From contig CM041465.1 of the NCBI GenBank assembly GCA_023213395.1, forward strand, positions 47,623,741 to 47,687,740: a DNA stretch of 64,000 nt. The letters are read 5' to 3'. Shown piece by piece: positions 1 to 12,373 of the stretch. The DNA comes from Cycas panzhihuaensis (lineage: Eukaryota > Cycadophyta). Every line of letters begins with the position of its first letter. The first letter of the stretch is position 1. Under the pieces are notes generated by a model that saw only the letters and a list, made by a program, of their open reading frames with translations, was not told where the DNA came from and did not search any database. The translations under genes and the position numbers were made by a program.

Positions 1-311
1 ATCTTCTTATCTAAAAAGCAAACACATTAACCAAGAGTTTCACAAAAACACCAAAGCCCTAAATGATCACCAAAGTTAGAAAGTATCACAGCACAATCTT
101 TATAAAATGTTCTATCAAGATAACCATCATTTACAATTTATAACCCTTATATAGATAAAAGAGGGTCTTATATATGTAATCCTATTGGCGGCCTAAGTGG
201 CTTTACATTCTATTGGACGGTAGTGACCATGCATACTATTGGCCCACTAGATGACACATGCATAATGTTCCATAGTGGTTTACATAACTTAGCCAAATAA
301 GTTATGTAACA
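1..311 (-). repeat. LTR fragment of an unidentified (probably copia) element, cut by window edge
   Basis: Read on the minus strand this starts TGTTACATAACTTATTTGGC, a typical LTR start, and holds a TATA-box-like CTATATAAGG (plus about 146-155) followed by a T-rich U5-like stretch running off the window. No second copy is visible here, so it could be a solo LTR or the end of an element lying to the left. It interrupts or abuts the 5' LTR of Ty3-A. The LTR identity is inferred from terminal and promoter-like motifs only. Confidence 0.45.
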
Positions 312-1199
312 TATACCTAAGTCCTTCCCTTTTCCTTTCATTTACTTTTGTTTTCTTTCATAGGGCATTTTATTTGATTTGTGCAAAAATCCCTTACAAC
401 TATCCCATTCATTCATACGAGCTAGTTGAACCTCAAATGCAATGATTTATTCATCACTTACCTGGCCTCTCACTTATAGATTTAGAGCCCCAATATACAC
501 TTATTCCCACGAGTGACTAATAGTCACCAATGGCAAGTTATTTTCCCTCTAAATAGGCCTTTAATCCCTATGCCCAAGATTAGCCTCAATATGAGGGCCC
601 ATATCTATATAAACAACCTACCCAAGAAGGTGAAAACTTAGCATATCAATCTCAACAGACTGACAAGTTCTACCAAAACGTAGTCAGGTCTCATACTTGT
701 ACAATTAGGGGCATCCCCCTTAAGGAACTAGTTATGGTCCCTAAACCATCCATTCCTCCATTTTCCTTTAAGCTAGGTTAGTAAGGTAAGCACTTTTTCC
801 CTTTTAATTAAAGTCATATTCCCCCATAGGATATAGTGGAGGCCCTAAGGGCCTACTCTGAGACAGTCATGGGAGAAGCCACTCATGCTTAGGCTTGATG
901 CTTATTGCTTAATACCTCCACGACCTCCACCTTAATCTTCATTTCTTCCTCAACCCAGTCCACAGCCCCACCTCCTCTAAATATAACCACAACATCATCT
1001 TCTACTAATACCTTACTTTAGGTAGAGCTTGAACTACCTTAGGTCCCTTCTCAACCCATTTCCCCATACTCCTAATAAGCATTTATTATTCCTCCTTTAT
1101 AAACCTCAATTCCCAACTAACTATGGCTTTGGTTCCTCCAGTAAACTCCTCCATCCCTCCTCATCCATCTAATGTGGGATATGGGGAAGGACCTTTAAA

Positions 1200-2720
1200 C
1201 CATCCTTGTCTATACCATGTAGACCCCTTATTATATATCTTACTAGGGTATATAGCCTAATAATGGGGGCATGGAGGATCTTGTCCCTTCCTGTCCTATG
1301 GGGTGGACCCTCTCCTCCCTTATGGGGTTATGCCTTCTATTGGGGGACCATTTGTATAGAACCCTTTACCACAACCATCATCTTATACATCTTACTCAAT
1401 CCCACCTTCCCATTCTTATCAAGTGGCACCTATGCCACCTTCAGTACCACCATCCTCAACCATCATTTCTTAAGGTGTGATGACTCAAGCTAATCCCTTA
1501 TATCACACTCCACCTTATGGGGGTTTGGGTTACTCCCGACCACCTCTATACCCTACTTATTCTTATCTCAGCATGATCCCTCCCTATCAAGTAAGGGGTA
1601 TTTCCCATGTAACTCCATCTTATGTGCCCCACCAATCAGGATATACCCCTTACCTGCCTACCCTACACACTCATCCCAAGCTAGATATTACTCTTAACCC
1701 CATTATGTCCCATCTAATCCTCTAATCCAACCTAGGGCATGACTCTACATGGATTATTAGTTTAGTCCTCTTTCTCTAGAGGCCTTAAGAATGAACCTAC
1801 CACCCTGTCCTCTAAAAGTTCCCAAATTCAATGGCACTTCCTTATAAGACCCCACAGACCATGTTAAGGTATTCGCCATGGTATGTATAGACTATTGAGT
1901 ATAAAACTGCATCCTAATGAAGCTATTCCTTAGGCCACTTTAGGGAGACATATTGAAATGGTTCCATTGTCTCTCTACCCACTCCATAATTTATTTCCAA
2001 TAGTTGGCTAACATAATTATCAACTAATTTGATGTTGCGAGATCCTTTGAGAGTGGGGATAAGGCCCTACTCTCTCTCAAGTAAGGGGTAGATGAACTCA
2101 ACAAGGACTTCATTCAATGGTTTCATGACCTCCTTCACTCTTCCTAGGCTATGTTACCTAAAGATTTATAGAGGGACATATTTGTGAATGCACTATGCTC
2201 TAAGGCCCATGCCGAGGTCCTCAAGATATAAGTGACTATATGTGATTCAGCCATAGCTAAATGCTTGGCCTTAACATCTATTAAGATCTAAGTTAGGCTC
2301 AAAATGATAAACAAGAACACACCACATTGCAAGGTAATGCCTCCCCCATATGACCAAATGGCTTAACAACCATTGTCCAAGCACTATGTCAGTACTACCA
2401 ATAAGACTATGGATTCCTTTATATATGTTATTTGCTTCTTTAAGCAAGCACTTAAAAGCTTAAAGTTGTAACTCATGTAATCCACACTAGAGACACAAGC
2501 TCCCTCTCATGGTTATAAGCCAATCCCCTAAACCACTCAAACCATGCAACTAACTAAGGAAGGTCCCAAGCCCTCCTAAGAAAAGAGACCCAAGCCTTCA
2601 TTTAAAAAGAGATAATAGTCTATCCATATCTATTATGCCCATAACGACACCCATTGTTGGACCTAACATCCTAAAATAGCTCTACCATATGACCCTCCAT
2701 CTGAATTTGCCTCTAAACCA
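1200..2720 (+). pseudogene. Ty3-A gag (capsid/nucleocapsid), degraded
   Basis: Gag would have formed the virus-like particle packaging the element's RNA. The first part (about 1477-1725) is a Pro/Tyr/Gly-rich tail (PPYGGLGY, PPLYPTYSY), also present in Ty3-B gag. The capsid-like core begins near 1818 (VPKFNGTS, then DPTDHVK), continues with LKWFHCLST and FVNALC, and ends near 2300; this is the conserved gag core of plant Ty3/gypsy elements. A His-rich remnant near 2630 (YYAHNDTHCW) sits where the zinc knuckle should be. Many stops, mostly at codons that one transition would turn into Gln, Trp or Arg, and a frame change between tail and core make it non-functional. The start is unknown. Confidence 0.7.
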
Positions 2721-3386
2721 AACCTAAACTAACTAATCAATTAAGACCCCTTCCCAAGCCATGACACTCCTGAACAACTATCCCAGCAACAAAATTGATG
2801 AGGTAGGGGTTGTCCCCAATCTCAAAGGAAAGGGACCCCTCCCAACCCACCATCCGATCAATCCAAAGGAAAAACCTCGGTTGATCCTCCCAAACTTATG
2901 AGCCCTATATCCCAAAAACCCCCTTCATGACCTAATGTTAAGGGGAAATGGGTGATCCACATGTTGGAGACCACCCAAGTCTATCTGGTTACCTGTACTT
3001 AAGTGGCTAAGGAAGCCAGGGAGGCTTCCATATCGTAACAAACACCTATAGACCCTTCCTTTATAAAAATCTTAGTGACCCCGAAGACCATACCGGTCTA
3101 TCCTAGATGGTATGATTTTAGGAGAGCTCTTCCCTAACCTATAGGCAAAGGGAAGATCTCCATTATAAAAGAGCTTCATATAGTCTTTGTAGGCATGTTT
3201 ATGATGGATGTCTTGCAAAGCTTTCCTAATTAATACACCCTACTCTTTGAGGCTTTTGGCCATAAGAACACTCTTATTCATGTTGTTACTATCTCTTCTT
3301 ATGGGTGACATATTATCTCATTTAACCTAAATGAGTTGCCTCCTACTAGTGAGTAAGAGCACCATTAGCATTACCCATTTACCATA

Positions 3387-3660
3387 ATGATTAAGACCCC
3401 TGAATTTTCTCTAAAGAGAACTATTGTAGGCAATGGTTCCTCGATGAATGTTATTCCTATTAGAATGCTTAAGAAATTGAGCATTGAGTCTCTAGAGCCC
3501 ATCCCTTGGAAATACCAAGGGTACAATAAAAGTGAGAAGGCACCTTTAGGGATAAAACCCTACCTCTCACACTCAAGGATAAGACCATTTCCATGGACAT
3601 CGTTATCTTAAATATCAAAGTTGACTACAACCTCCTCTTAGGCCACCTTGATTGGACCAA
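3387..3660 (+). pseudogene. Ty3-A aspartic protease remnant
   Basis: A retropepsin-like domain that would cleave the gag-pol polyprotein. The strand order core is recognisable: RTIVGNGSSMNVIP (active-site loop, normally D-G/N-S), then PWKYQGYNKSEKAPLG and near the end DYNLLLGHLDW. The catalytic Asp is Gly here, so it could not work even without the stops. It aligns closely with the Ty3-B protease at 14371-14613, where the Asp is Asn instead. The two copies have thus lost the same residue by different changes. Confidence 0.7.
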
Positions 3661-4472
3661 ATGGGAGTAGTATGTTCTTCATTATGGCAAAAACTCAAGT
3701 TTTTCCATGAGGGACAAGTGTGAGTTATAACTTGTGAGCCTCCTTTAACATGAACCTCACTCCCAACTTACCAAGCCATCTTCGATGCTATGGATAATGA
3801 GTCAGAACCTCTTGATCCTTCCATGGTAGCCTTATTCAATGAGATAGATCCTTATCATGGGGAAGACCCCCCATCTCCTACACCTAACTTGGCATGTTTT
3901 ACTACTATAAGTGTGGGGAGTTATGGCTACCTTACTATCCTTAATGACCTTAAGTCTGAGGACAAGGGCTTTGAGCTGCCTACACGACAAGTGGCCATCC
4001 ATACCACTTCTTAAGAAGAGGCACCCCATGGAGATGTCCACCTCCTTTATGGTCAAACCTATACACTTTAAGCATATCCTAATCCTAATAGGATCCTGAT
4101 GAGAATGTATGACCATGCTCTCCTCAACGCCCTCCTCATCAGGAATCCCCATTCTTACGAGCATGCTTACCATACTATTTTGCCCAACTCCTATATAATT
4201 AACATCCTAATCATCCAAGAGATAACTCTTTAATGTCCCCACCTAGTAGATACCTTACTTCTCCCATCGTTCAAGCTGCTTTCTAGGGAGGCAACCCTTG
4301 GCTTATCGCCCATGTGGATAATGTCCTAAGGACCCATGGTTTCACTTCATCCAATCCTAGTTCCATGTAAGTTTCCCTCTTTTATCCATCTCCTCCACCA
4401 TGAACAATTAACATGATTTAATGTGTGGGGGATAATTTGAGTCCTATGGTTATAAGGCTTGTCCTAAAATAA

Positions 4473-4494
4473 CCCCCCCCCCCCCCCCCCCCCC
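4473..4494 (+). repeat. poly-C tract (22 bases)
   Basis: An uninterrupted run of 22 C between the protease and RT regions of Ty3-A. The matching part of Ty3-B has no such run, so it arose after the copies diverged. The exact length is prone to sequencing error. Confidence 0.9.
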
Positions 4495-5039
4495 AATTTG
4501 TGATTTAGATAAAGATTTTGAATGTCTCCTATAATGAGTTAATTATATATGATCATGACCACCATGGAATTTGAATCCTTATTATTGATAATCATTCAAT
4601 CTTGTGCCTCCACTCAAACTCATCTAAGGAGTCCCTTCATTTTATCGAGTGGGCAATCAACCAGTATGAACTTCCCCCATGTTTAGCTCCATCTCCTTCC
4701 CCCATATGCAAGACCATCCATGGAGTGGAATATTTTAAAAATGATGAGGCCTTGCTTGAACACTTAGCAGGCTCATCTCCTAATCTCCCTTCCAACCATC
4801 ATAAGTTGGGGTTTTAGAAGTGCCTTATTATTGGCTCCCCCTAGCTAACTCTAATACTATCTAAACTCCTCTTGATCCCTAAATTAATCAAGCCTCTTCT
4901 TACTTCAAGGAAGGAAATATCCTTCCCTCTAGAGATATAAGAGACATCATCCTTGACCCACACAGGTTCACTAAGATTGGCATTGAATGTTCCCCTAAAG
5001 AGGTGGAAGAATATACAAAGTTATTCCATGAGATCTAGG

Positions 5040-6400
5040 ACATCTTTTCATGGGACTATGTGGGGATAAAGGGTATAATCCCTAGTATTATCACTTATAA
5101 TCTTATAATGGTTCGCAGAGCCAATTTGATTCGACAAAAGAAAAGACCATTGCATCCTAAATTATCAACCGCTTTGAAGATAGAAGTGGAGAAACTGCAT
5201 AATACTAGCCTTATTACATCCAATGATTACCCCAAATAGGTGTCCAACATTGTGCTAGTTACTAAGAAGAATAGGACCATACATATATGCATAGACTTTA
5301 AGGATATAAATAACATGTGCCCTAAGGACAACTTCCTACTTTATTTTATAGACTAAATCATTCATAAGACTACTAGATTTGAAGTCATATCTTTGATGGA
5401 TAGATTCTTAGGGTACAACTAGATATAGATTTCACCTAAGGACTATCACAAGATAGCTTTCATCACATCTTAGGGAACATTTGCCTATGTGGTAATGCCT
5501 TTTGGCCTCAAGAATATTGGTACCACCTACCAATGCACCATACATTTTACTTTCCATGACCTCATTAACAAGATTCTTGAGATCTTCATGGATAACCTAT
5601 TGGGCCTCTTATGAAAGAGAGCTGATAACCCTAAAGACCTAAGGAAATTTTTTCTTAGGTGTAATAGCATGTAAGCCTTAATCTCCTTAAATATGTCTTT
5701 GTCATCACAGCCAACAAGTTGTTGGGTTTTTATGTCTCTTAACAAGGAATCCAAGTTGATCTCAATAAAGTTAAGGCCATCATAGAGAAGCCTCCCCTAA
5801 AGACCGAAAGGCAAATTAAGTCATTTTTAGGTAGGTTAGGCTTCTTATGTCATTTCTTGGTAGATTTTGCTCTCAACACCAAATTGCTAATGAATCTTCT
5901 GAATAAAGAGACCCCTTTGATTTGGTCCCCACAAGTCTAAGGACCCTTCCAAGAGCTCAAATGAGCTCTTATCTCTAAGCCTATCTTGGCCCTATGAGTG
6001 TTCAATTATTCATTCATTCTATATACTACATATGTTGATGAATCAATTGACATTATGCTCACCTAAGAGGATGACCTTAAAAATAAGAGGGACATCTACT
6101 TTATAAGTTAGACACCGGACATTGCTGAGATCACATGCAGTCTTACTAAGAAGGAGTGTTTATCCCTCATGTTTGTCATTAAGAAGTTAAGGTATTGCCT
6201 TTTAGGCAACACAGCCAATGTAATCATCTAGTTAGATCTGCTTTGTTACCTTATAATGAGGTTTGATTTGACTAAACAAGTTGGGAAATAGGCCATCCTC
6301 TTACAAGAGTATGACCTAAAGATCATTAATAGAAAATCTAAGAAAGTGAAGGTGGTTGCCAAGCAATTCATCCATGCACCACTCCCCAATTCCTTGAATG
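5040..6400 (+). pseudogene. Ty3-A reverse transcriptase and RNase H, degraded
   Basis: RT copies the RNA into DNA and RNase H removes the RNA strand. The RT part (about 5040-5860) shows SNIVLVTKKNRTI, the CIDFKDINNMCPKDNF block, a FAYVVMPFGLKN block and a decayed catalytic box IFMDN in place of YVDD. RNase H (about 5990-6380) follows in the same order as in Ty3-B: YTTYVDESIDIML, RDIYFIS, KKECLSLMFVIKKLRYCLLGN and LLQEYDLKIINRKSKK. It contains a single copy of the segment tandemly doubled in Ty3-B. Stops occur throughout. The family assignment is firm because the order and several blocks agree between two independent copies. Confidence 0.82.
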
Positions 6401-6639
6401 CTTTGGTCAATGACTCCTTGCCTAATAAAATGTTCTTCACTCTAGAGTAAATAGAGAGCCTAAGACCGATCAATGAGGCTTAGTATGGCAATATTATATG
6501 CTACTTGACTCAATAAAGATACCCCTAAGATGTGAGCAAGAAAGTAAAGTTGGGGATAAGGGTAACTACCTGCCAATACTTCCTTATAGAGGATGTGTTG
6601 TATAAAAGATCATTTGAGGGAATCCTCCTTAGATGCATC

Positions 6640-7690
6640 AACCCATATTAGACAAAATAATTCCTCCATGAATGCCATGACAACATTTGTGGAGGATATT
6701 TTGGGGACTAGTCTATGGCTTAAAGGATCCTACATATGTGATTCTACTAGCCTACCCTGTTGAAGGATGCTTGTGCTTATATGAAATGATGTTAGAAGTA
6801 CTAAGAGCACTCCAACGTCATTCACCAACCATCATAAGCATTACATACTATAATGTCACCATGGCCATTCTCTTAAAGGGGTCTCGACCTTCTTAAAGCT
6901 ATAACACCCTTGTCCTTAGTGCAATATAAGTTTATTTTAACCATAGTAGAGTATTTACCCAATTAGTTGAGATAATCCCTCTTTCTTCCACAATGCTCAA
7001 AATGATTTCCACCTTCATCTTCTAACATATCATTTACTAATTCAAGGTCCCTGATGTCTTGATCATTAATAATAAGACCTTATTTTACAATAAAGAAATT
7101 AATGAGCTCTATGAGAAATTTTGAATTACTCACAAGACCTGGTCCCCATATTATCCCTAAGCTAATGGCTAGATTGAGGCTTTCAACAAAATATTGATGA
7201 ACATTCTAAAGAAGACGATCACCCAAACTCAAAAAGATTAGCATTTATAACTCTACCCCATCCCATAGGCCTATTTAATGTCTATAAGGATAGTTGCAGG
7301 CATAACACCCTTCTCCTTAGTCTACAAATTAAACAATGTCCTTTCCCCTAAAGTAGAAATCCCATCTCTATAAGTTTCATTGAAGATTTTATTGACAAAG
7401 AGTGGTGATGCTAAGCCCATCTACTTGATTTTAAAGCATTCAATAAGAAATTCCTTGCTATGTATCAAGAAAATTTGTCATCAAAGGCTAAAGTACAGAA
7501 GATGTATGATAAATATTTACAACCCTGACCTTTAGCTCTAAGTGATAAAGTCCTTAAATTGGAGTGTCTACATGATCACTTATCAAAATTTGGTCTAAAA
7601 TAAGTTAGCCCATCCATCATTACACAAAATTTAGATAATGGACCCTATCAAATTATAACCTTCGAAAGCCTTAAGCTCAAAAGCCTTGAG
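6640..7690 (+). pseudogene. Ty3-A integrase, first part (interrupted by Ty3-B)
   Basis: Integrase would insert the DNA copy into the chromosome. Blocks in order: the HHCC-like start (FLHECHDNICGGYFG), a catalytic-core start (RGLDLLKAITP, then QYKFILTIVEYL), a damaged DNG block near 7060 and the C-terminal segment near 7550-7690. Several stops and frame changes. At 7690 the sequence jumps into the Ty3-B LTR (TGTTTCC). The missing end of integrase is found at 29570-29610 (gttaataggaaattcc), matching the last codons of Ty3-B integrase (VINGKFLKKF). This fixes the insertion point. Confidence 0.8.
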
Positions 7691-10600
7691 TGTTTCCTGG
7701 CTACCGACAATGGACATAGGCGATCTAACTTAGGTAAGTTCAGGTATGCTTCTATTCTTACCCTTGTTAGTTTCAGAAAAGGTGGATTGAAGTACTTTAC
7801 CTACATTGCATTTTGATATATTGAGTGCATGATCATTATGCATTCATTACTTGATTATATTGCATCCCAACATCTTTTTAGCCAATGATGATCTCAGGAT
7901 ACACACCCCATGGCACTCCACAGCCCTCCACCATCATCTCCACGATGTCCCCAAGTACCTTTTGTCTTCCACAGCCCATACCACATGACTTGTTGGTGTG
8001 ACATAGCCCCTAGCACCTCGCCTAGGCCCAGTCGTCATGTCGTGTGTGCCTTTTGTCACTTTTTAGGAGCCGTTGACCACCCTTTTCCTACTTGTTGTGG
8101 TCCTGCTAGGTCTCATAACCTCCTTGTTACCGAGATACTATAGATTGCCCCTTAGGGTATAGGATCCTTGCTTTTTTTTTTTTTGCAAATCTTCTGGGCT
8201 CCCCCACTCTTGTTTTTATCTTACTTTTACCTACACCATGGTAAACTTCGCAATACTACTGCAAACTTCATAATACTACTAAGTTCCCCACGAGGTGATT
8301 ATTCATAACTATTTTTTAAACTACCCATGGCTAATTTTGGATTTATTGCGAAATTGCCATGTGGCAGTAACTCAACTCCCACCCATAGAGAACCCTAATG
8401 CTCGTTGAGCTAGGGTTGGGTTTAAAAACCTAAAATCCACCTCATTCCCCCTCTTCTCATTCATTTTCACTACTCTCTTCTCCAAAAATGCCCTGTAACA
8501 GACTCAAGCTCTGTTTCACCTAACCGACAACCTAGCTACCAGCCTCTTGTAGCTCAGGAAACGTAGGTCACAGGTCTGCAACAAGGCTGGCTGAAGAAGG
8601 ATCATGCTCCAAATGCCTCACCAAGCTCCAGGTCTCCTTTTTCTTAAGGTTTTGTTCTCTATTTACTGCACTATAAGGGTTTCCTCTAGAAAATCCCAAA
8701 GGACCCTCTTCTTCACCCGGTTTTCTAAGTAGATCTGCCTTTACTAGGTACTCTCATATCAGTCCTTTGATTTCCCTTTCGAATAGTATAGGTACTCTTC
8801 CACTAGTGCTTCTTACAGTAAGTTTCTTTCTTCTTTTCTCTATTATATCAGGAGGCAAACCCTCCCTCCTGTTGGCCTGTCCACTTCCCCCCTCTTGGTT
8901 CTCTTTGGGTTCTTCAAGGAGGCACTAGGGAAGAGGATTATATGGAGAGCAAAAGGAGCCATAGGTAGGGTCTTGCACCCAACATGCCTTCTCCTCAAGG
9001 GCAGTCGCATTCTCTTCTCCCCTTTCCTTCTCTATACCTTCCTTGATTTCCAAAAGAACCATTGAGAAGAAGATCTCTGTTGGTGGTAGTGTAGGTAGCC
9101 CATTACTACATTTGCAACTAGCCATCAAAGATCCTACATGGCTAGGGTTTCAGCCCTACTCCATACCCCTTTTATGTTTTGGGTAAACTCTTGCAAAAAA
9201 CTTACAAAAGTTGCACTTTGCAACTTTTCTAGCCCCTTTTACTGCTTTTGTCTACTTTCACATAAACCTATTTACACTTGTTATCGGGTTGTTTCACTCT
9301 CTTTACCCTCTGTCTTGGTACTTGAGAATAGCATTGAGCATTTCAAATTTGGAGGGTTAGCCATTCCAAGGCTACCCATTTTTCCCCTTCTCCCACATCA
9401 TGTATTTCATAATATATACAAAATAAGGAACAATATTAACATTGAATAATTTTTCTTTCGAAATAGATACATACACTTTTCTATATTTCCTTGTGCATAC
9501 TTGTCCTCCATGAGTTTCGTGCCCCTTGGGAAAGGGTAAGCTTTGTTTGTGTAGGTTTCCTTGCATTTAGAGTAAGCATGGATCTTCATCCCTGGTGTGT
9601 TCCTCTTTTACTTAGTAGTTACTTTTTCAGCACTTTAAAAATTGCAAAGTAAAGTCATTTTAGTATTTCCATTTCCTTTATTCGTATGTTCCTTTTGTTT
9701 CAGTTTTGGGGGTGTAGAAATGGGCACATGTATAATGTTACCACAGGATCACATAAACAAACAAATACAGGCTACAAATAACATTGCACATATACACCAA
9801 ATTGACAAGTAGAAAACCCCTTATGGGAAAGAAAAACCACCTCCTAAAGTTGTAATTTTATTAAGAATAGTGAGAAATAGAAAACCATATACAGAAACCA
9901 CCTAACCACCAAACCAACCTTGGAAAAGGTTTTTAGATAGCCCTCCTAGATTCTCAGAACTATCTCCTTGAATCTAGGAGATGAATTACTACTAAGAAAG
10001 GTTTGTTGAAATGCAGTTGCGCATTTCAACCACCTTCCACATAAGATTAAAATAAGCACTAAAGTTAAACATTAGAATAACTTAAATACTAATTTAAACA
10101 TGTGACATAAATATGAACTTTAAGAAGAACATAAAAGATTACATTAATATTCGTAACATGGGGAAGGTAAGGAAGCCCCCTCCTTTATGCCGGCATCCTT
10201 TCCATTGTGCCACCCACGGCAAGGACAAGAGCAAGGATTGCAAAAGTGGTAAGGGTGGAACTACCACGATCATCATATTTCTCAGTACGTCTCTCTCCCT
10301 AGTCTTCCTACTCTTATCCTTTACTCCCATTTTCTTGTATACCCCTAGACAAAAGGAAAAGAAATGATTACATTGTTTTACACTTTACTGGTTATTTCTT
10401 GCTTGCCCGTTTAAATTCATATAGTTAGGGATTTAGTCAGCCCGCACTGATAGGTGCTTGCCTTCTCTTTTTGACACACATACATCCACTTGTTTACTTC
10501 TTTCATAAGGGCCTTCACCCTTACCAAGGCTTAGGCAAGGTAGGTAGGCACTTATCTGTATACACTCTTGTCCCTTTATTGCATATCATGAAATAGCTTT

Positions 10601-11369
10601 GCATCTCTTGCTTCAGTTTTTGGCCTACTTAGCAATTTGCTTACTTTCTTTCCTTACATATAAAATAACAAAGAGAGGGAGGTTACATCTAAAGAGAGAA
10701 AGAAAAAGAATACATTGTTTTTCTTTTAAAGTTGTTTCTTGCATACACAAGCACAACATTCTTACATCATATCTCTCTATCACATAACAAAAGAAAGACA
10801 AACATAGGACAACATCCTTTATCAACCCTTCATACCTAGAACCTCCTTAGGTATGGTGCCTTAAGAGTACCCCCTCTCAAGGTTATTTTTTCCTTCTTTC
10901 TTTGTTTCCCTAAGCTAGACCTCTTAGGTTTCATGCTTTGGTCGATGCTTAGTTTATGGAACCAATCGCTCTCTTGTCTACTCGTATTGCAAGCCACCTT
11001 AGGCTTACACATGAGTTTCTCTCCTTTCTTGCTAAGGTTCATTTCCTTCATTACCTCTTCATGTGAGGAGGTATTCTCTTGCTTCCTTCCTCCCTCCTTC
11101 AGCCATCTAGGACAGGAGGGCCCCTTTTCGAGGTTACTCAGGAAATCGAGGAGATACCTCTTCCACCCATCACTCCAAATTTAGAAGGAGTTACCCTAAA
11201 GGAGTTTGCATTCCATTTGTGGGTCCTCGAACCTGTATTCCAACGTATGGATGCCCTTTGTGGGTGATCTCTTTCCCTAGTTCTTGTAGGTCCATAGCCA
11301 CCAAAACTGTTAGCCATTTTCGCTTGATCTCATTCAGGTTTAGTGATCCCCCCTAAAAGTGCAATTCCA
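7691..11369 (+). repeat. Ty3-B 5' LTR (about 3.7 kb with a solo LTR inside)
   Basis: Direct repeat of 26389-29569, starting TGTTTCCTGGCTACC and ending near gcaattcca. Without the 446-base insertion at 9713-10158 it is about 3.2 kb, unusually long for an LTR. It also keeps about 80 bases near 8640-8720 that are missing from the 3' copy. The LTR would carry promoter and poly(A) signals, but I cannot place them. Short ORFs inside (for example 9138-9449) are not conserved between the copies. Confidence 0.85.
9713..10158 (-). mobile_element. Solo LTR (copia-like) inserted in the Ty3-B 5' LTR
   Basis: A 446-base block absent from the other Ty3-B LTR, where the sequence runs straight from ttttggggg into aaggtaagg. 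It begins TGTAGAAATG and ends CGTAACA (TG...CA), flanked by ggggg (9708-9712) and tgggg (10159-10163), a nearly perfect 5-base target duplication. On the minus strand it reads TTTCCCATAAGGGGTTTTC, like the R/U5 part of plant copia LTRs, which sets the likely orientation. No internal region remains, so it probably formed by LTR-LTR recombination. Confidence 0.72.
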
Positions 11370-11410
11370 CTTATGACCATACTGGGGACTCGTTAATAAG
11401 GGATTGATCC
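11370..11410 (+). promoter_or_regulatory. Possible primer-binding site region of Ty3-B
   Basis: The sequence just after the 5' LTR contains accatactggggactcg, which resembles the gactccgctggggact type of sequence that follows the 5' LTR in many plant Ty3/gypsy elements. I cannot name the tRNA. The LTR end is uncertain by several bases. Confidence 0.35.
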
Positions 11411-12373
11411 TTCCTCTTTGATCTGTTGGTGCTACCTCCTTTTCGGTAGCTCTCCTCAATTTGTTAGGCAGCCCCCAATGCTTATCACCTTACCATCTCC
11501 TTTTTTTTCCAATCTTTAGGAGGAACTTGCATGCGATGATTCTCTCATCACTTATGAGGCCTTCCCCCTTCATTAGAAGACTCCACTTACCATCATCTTC
11601 CATCGTCAGATTCTGAATCAACCATAGAAGGATTTCTTTTGAATTAGGCATATCATGCCTATGTATCCAAGTCCCATCAACCATCCACTTCATTCCAAGG
11701 GCTTACCCAAGAGGGTGAGGACCCTATCTTTTACCTAGGTGACTAAGAACACCTGCAAGTCCATCACCTCTCCACTCATGAAGTAGAGGCATCTTCTCCC
11801 TTAGAGTTCCACTACCTTGATGGCAATTCTTATGAGGATCATCATGTGGGGTCTGCTTCATATGAGTACCTTTCCACCTCTTATGATCAGGCGGGTACCC
11901 CCCTCGCAGATGTGGTGGAAGCACTTAACTAGTGCTTCTAAGCCGCTAGTCTCTAATCACATCCTAAGTGGTTGGATAACATCTTGTGAAGCATAACGCT
12001 TCCTCTCTCTACATATGCACCACTACATTCATCTCGTTCAACTCCTTTATCCATAACGAGGGCCTCCCTCATTGTATCTTCTCCTCCTTGTGGTTCATAT
12101 CCCTTGGGGACCACCTAAGACATACCCTCTTCCCAACTTGGGTTGAGTATACCTCTCTCTAGTCAAACTACACCCTAACTAACTATAGTATATCTGCCTC
12201 CCATTAGATCTAAGGGACCTATGTGTGCCCCTACTTCTAGTTGTGTGGGACTCGCCCCTATACATTCCCAAGCTCAACTTAGGGATCTTTCCCTTTACTT
12301 ACCTCTGGATTATGCTTCTCAACCATGGGTGTATGGTAAGGGAAAATTCTTTTCAGTTTATGGGGTATAACCT
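11411..12373 (+). other. Ty3-B 5' leader / gag-proximal region, no gene recognised
   Basis: About 960 bases of pyrimidine-rich DNA between the LTR and the Pro/Tyr-rich gag tail. It aligns patchily with Ty3-A about 420-1200 (for example a shared block near acccaagagggtgagga). The frame is broken, and it may be untranslated leader or a decayed gag N-terminus. Confidence 0.5.

Larger units (their letters stand above)
312..7690 (+). mobile_element. Ty3-A, 5' portion of an old Tat-like Ty3/gypsy retrotransposon
   Basis: The first block of the oldest element in the window. About 312-400 weakly resembles the last 80 bases of the Ty3-B LTR, so the internal region probably starts near 400. Gag, protease, RT, RNase H and integrase follow in Ty3/gypsy order and align along their length with Ty3-B (11370-18306), but with many more stops. 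The block stops within the last codons of integrase at 7690, where Ty3-B is inserted, and resumes at 29570. Stretches without a named domain (400-1200, 2720-3386, 3661-5039) match Ty3-B leader or linker DNA where I could compare them and show nothing else. Confidence 0.8.

Noticed and set aside
3832-4173. 113-codon minus-strand ORF in Ty3-A
   Set aside because: Lies opposite the protease-RT linker, which aligns in the sense direction with Ty3-B 14800-15000; no motif.
9138-9449. 103-codon ORF in the Ty3-B 5' LTR
   Set aside because: Frame not kept in the 3' LTR copy (27795-28090), and no recognisable motif.
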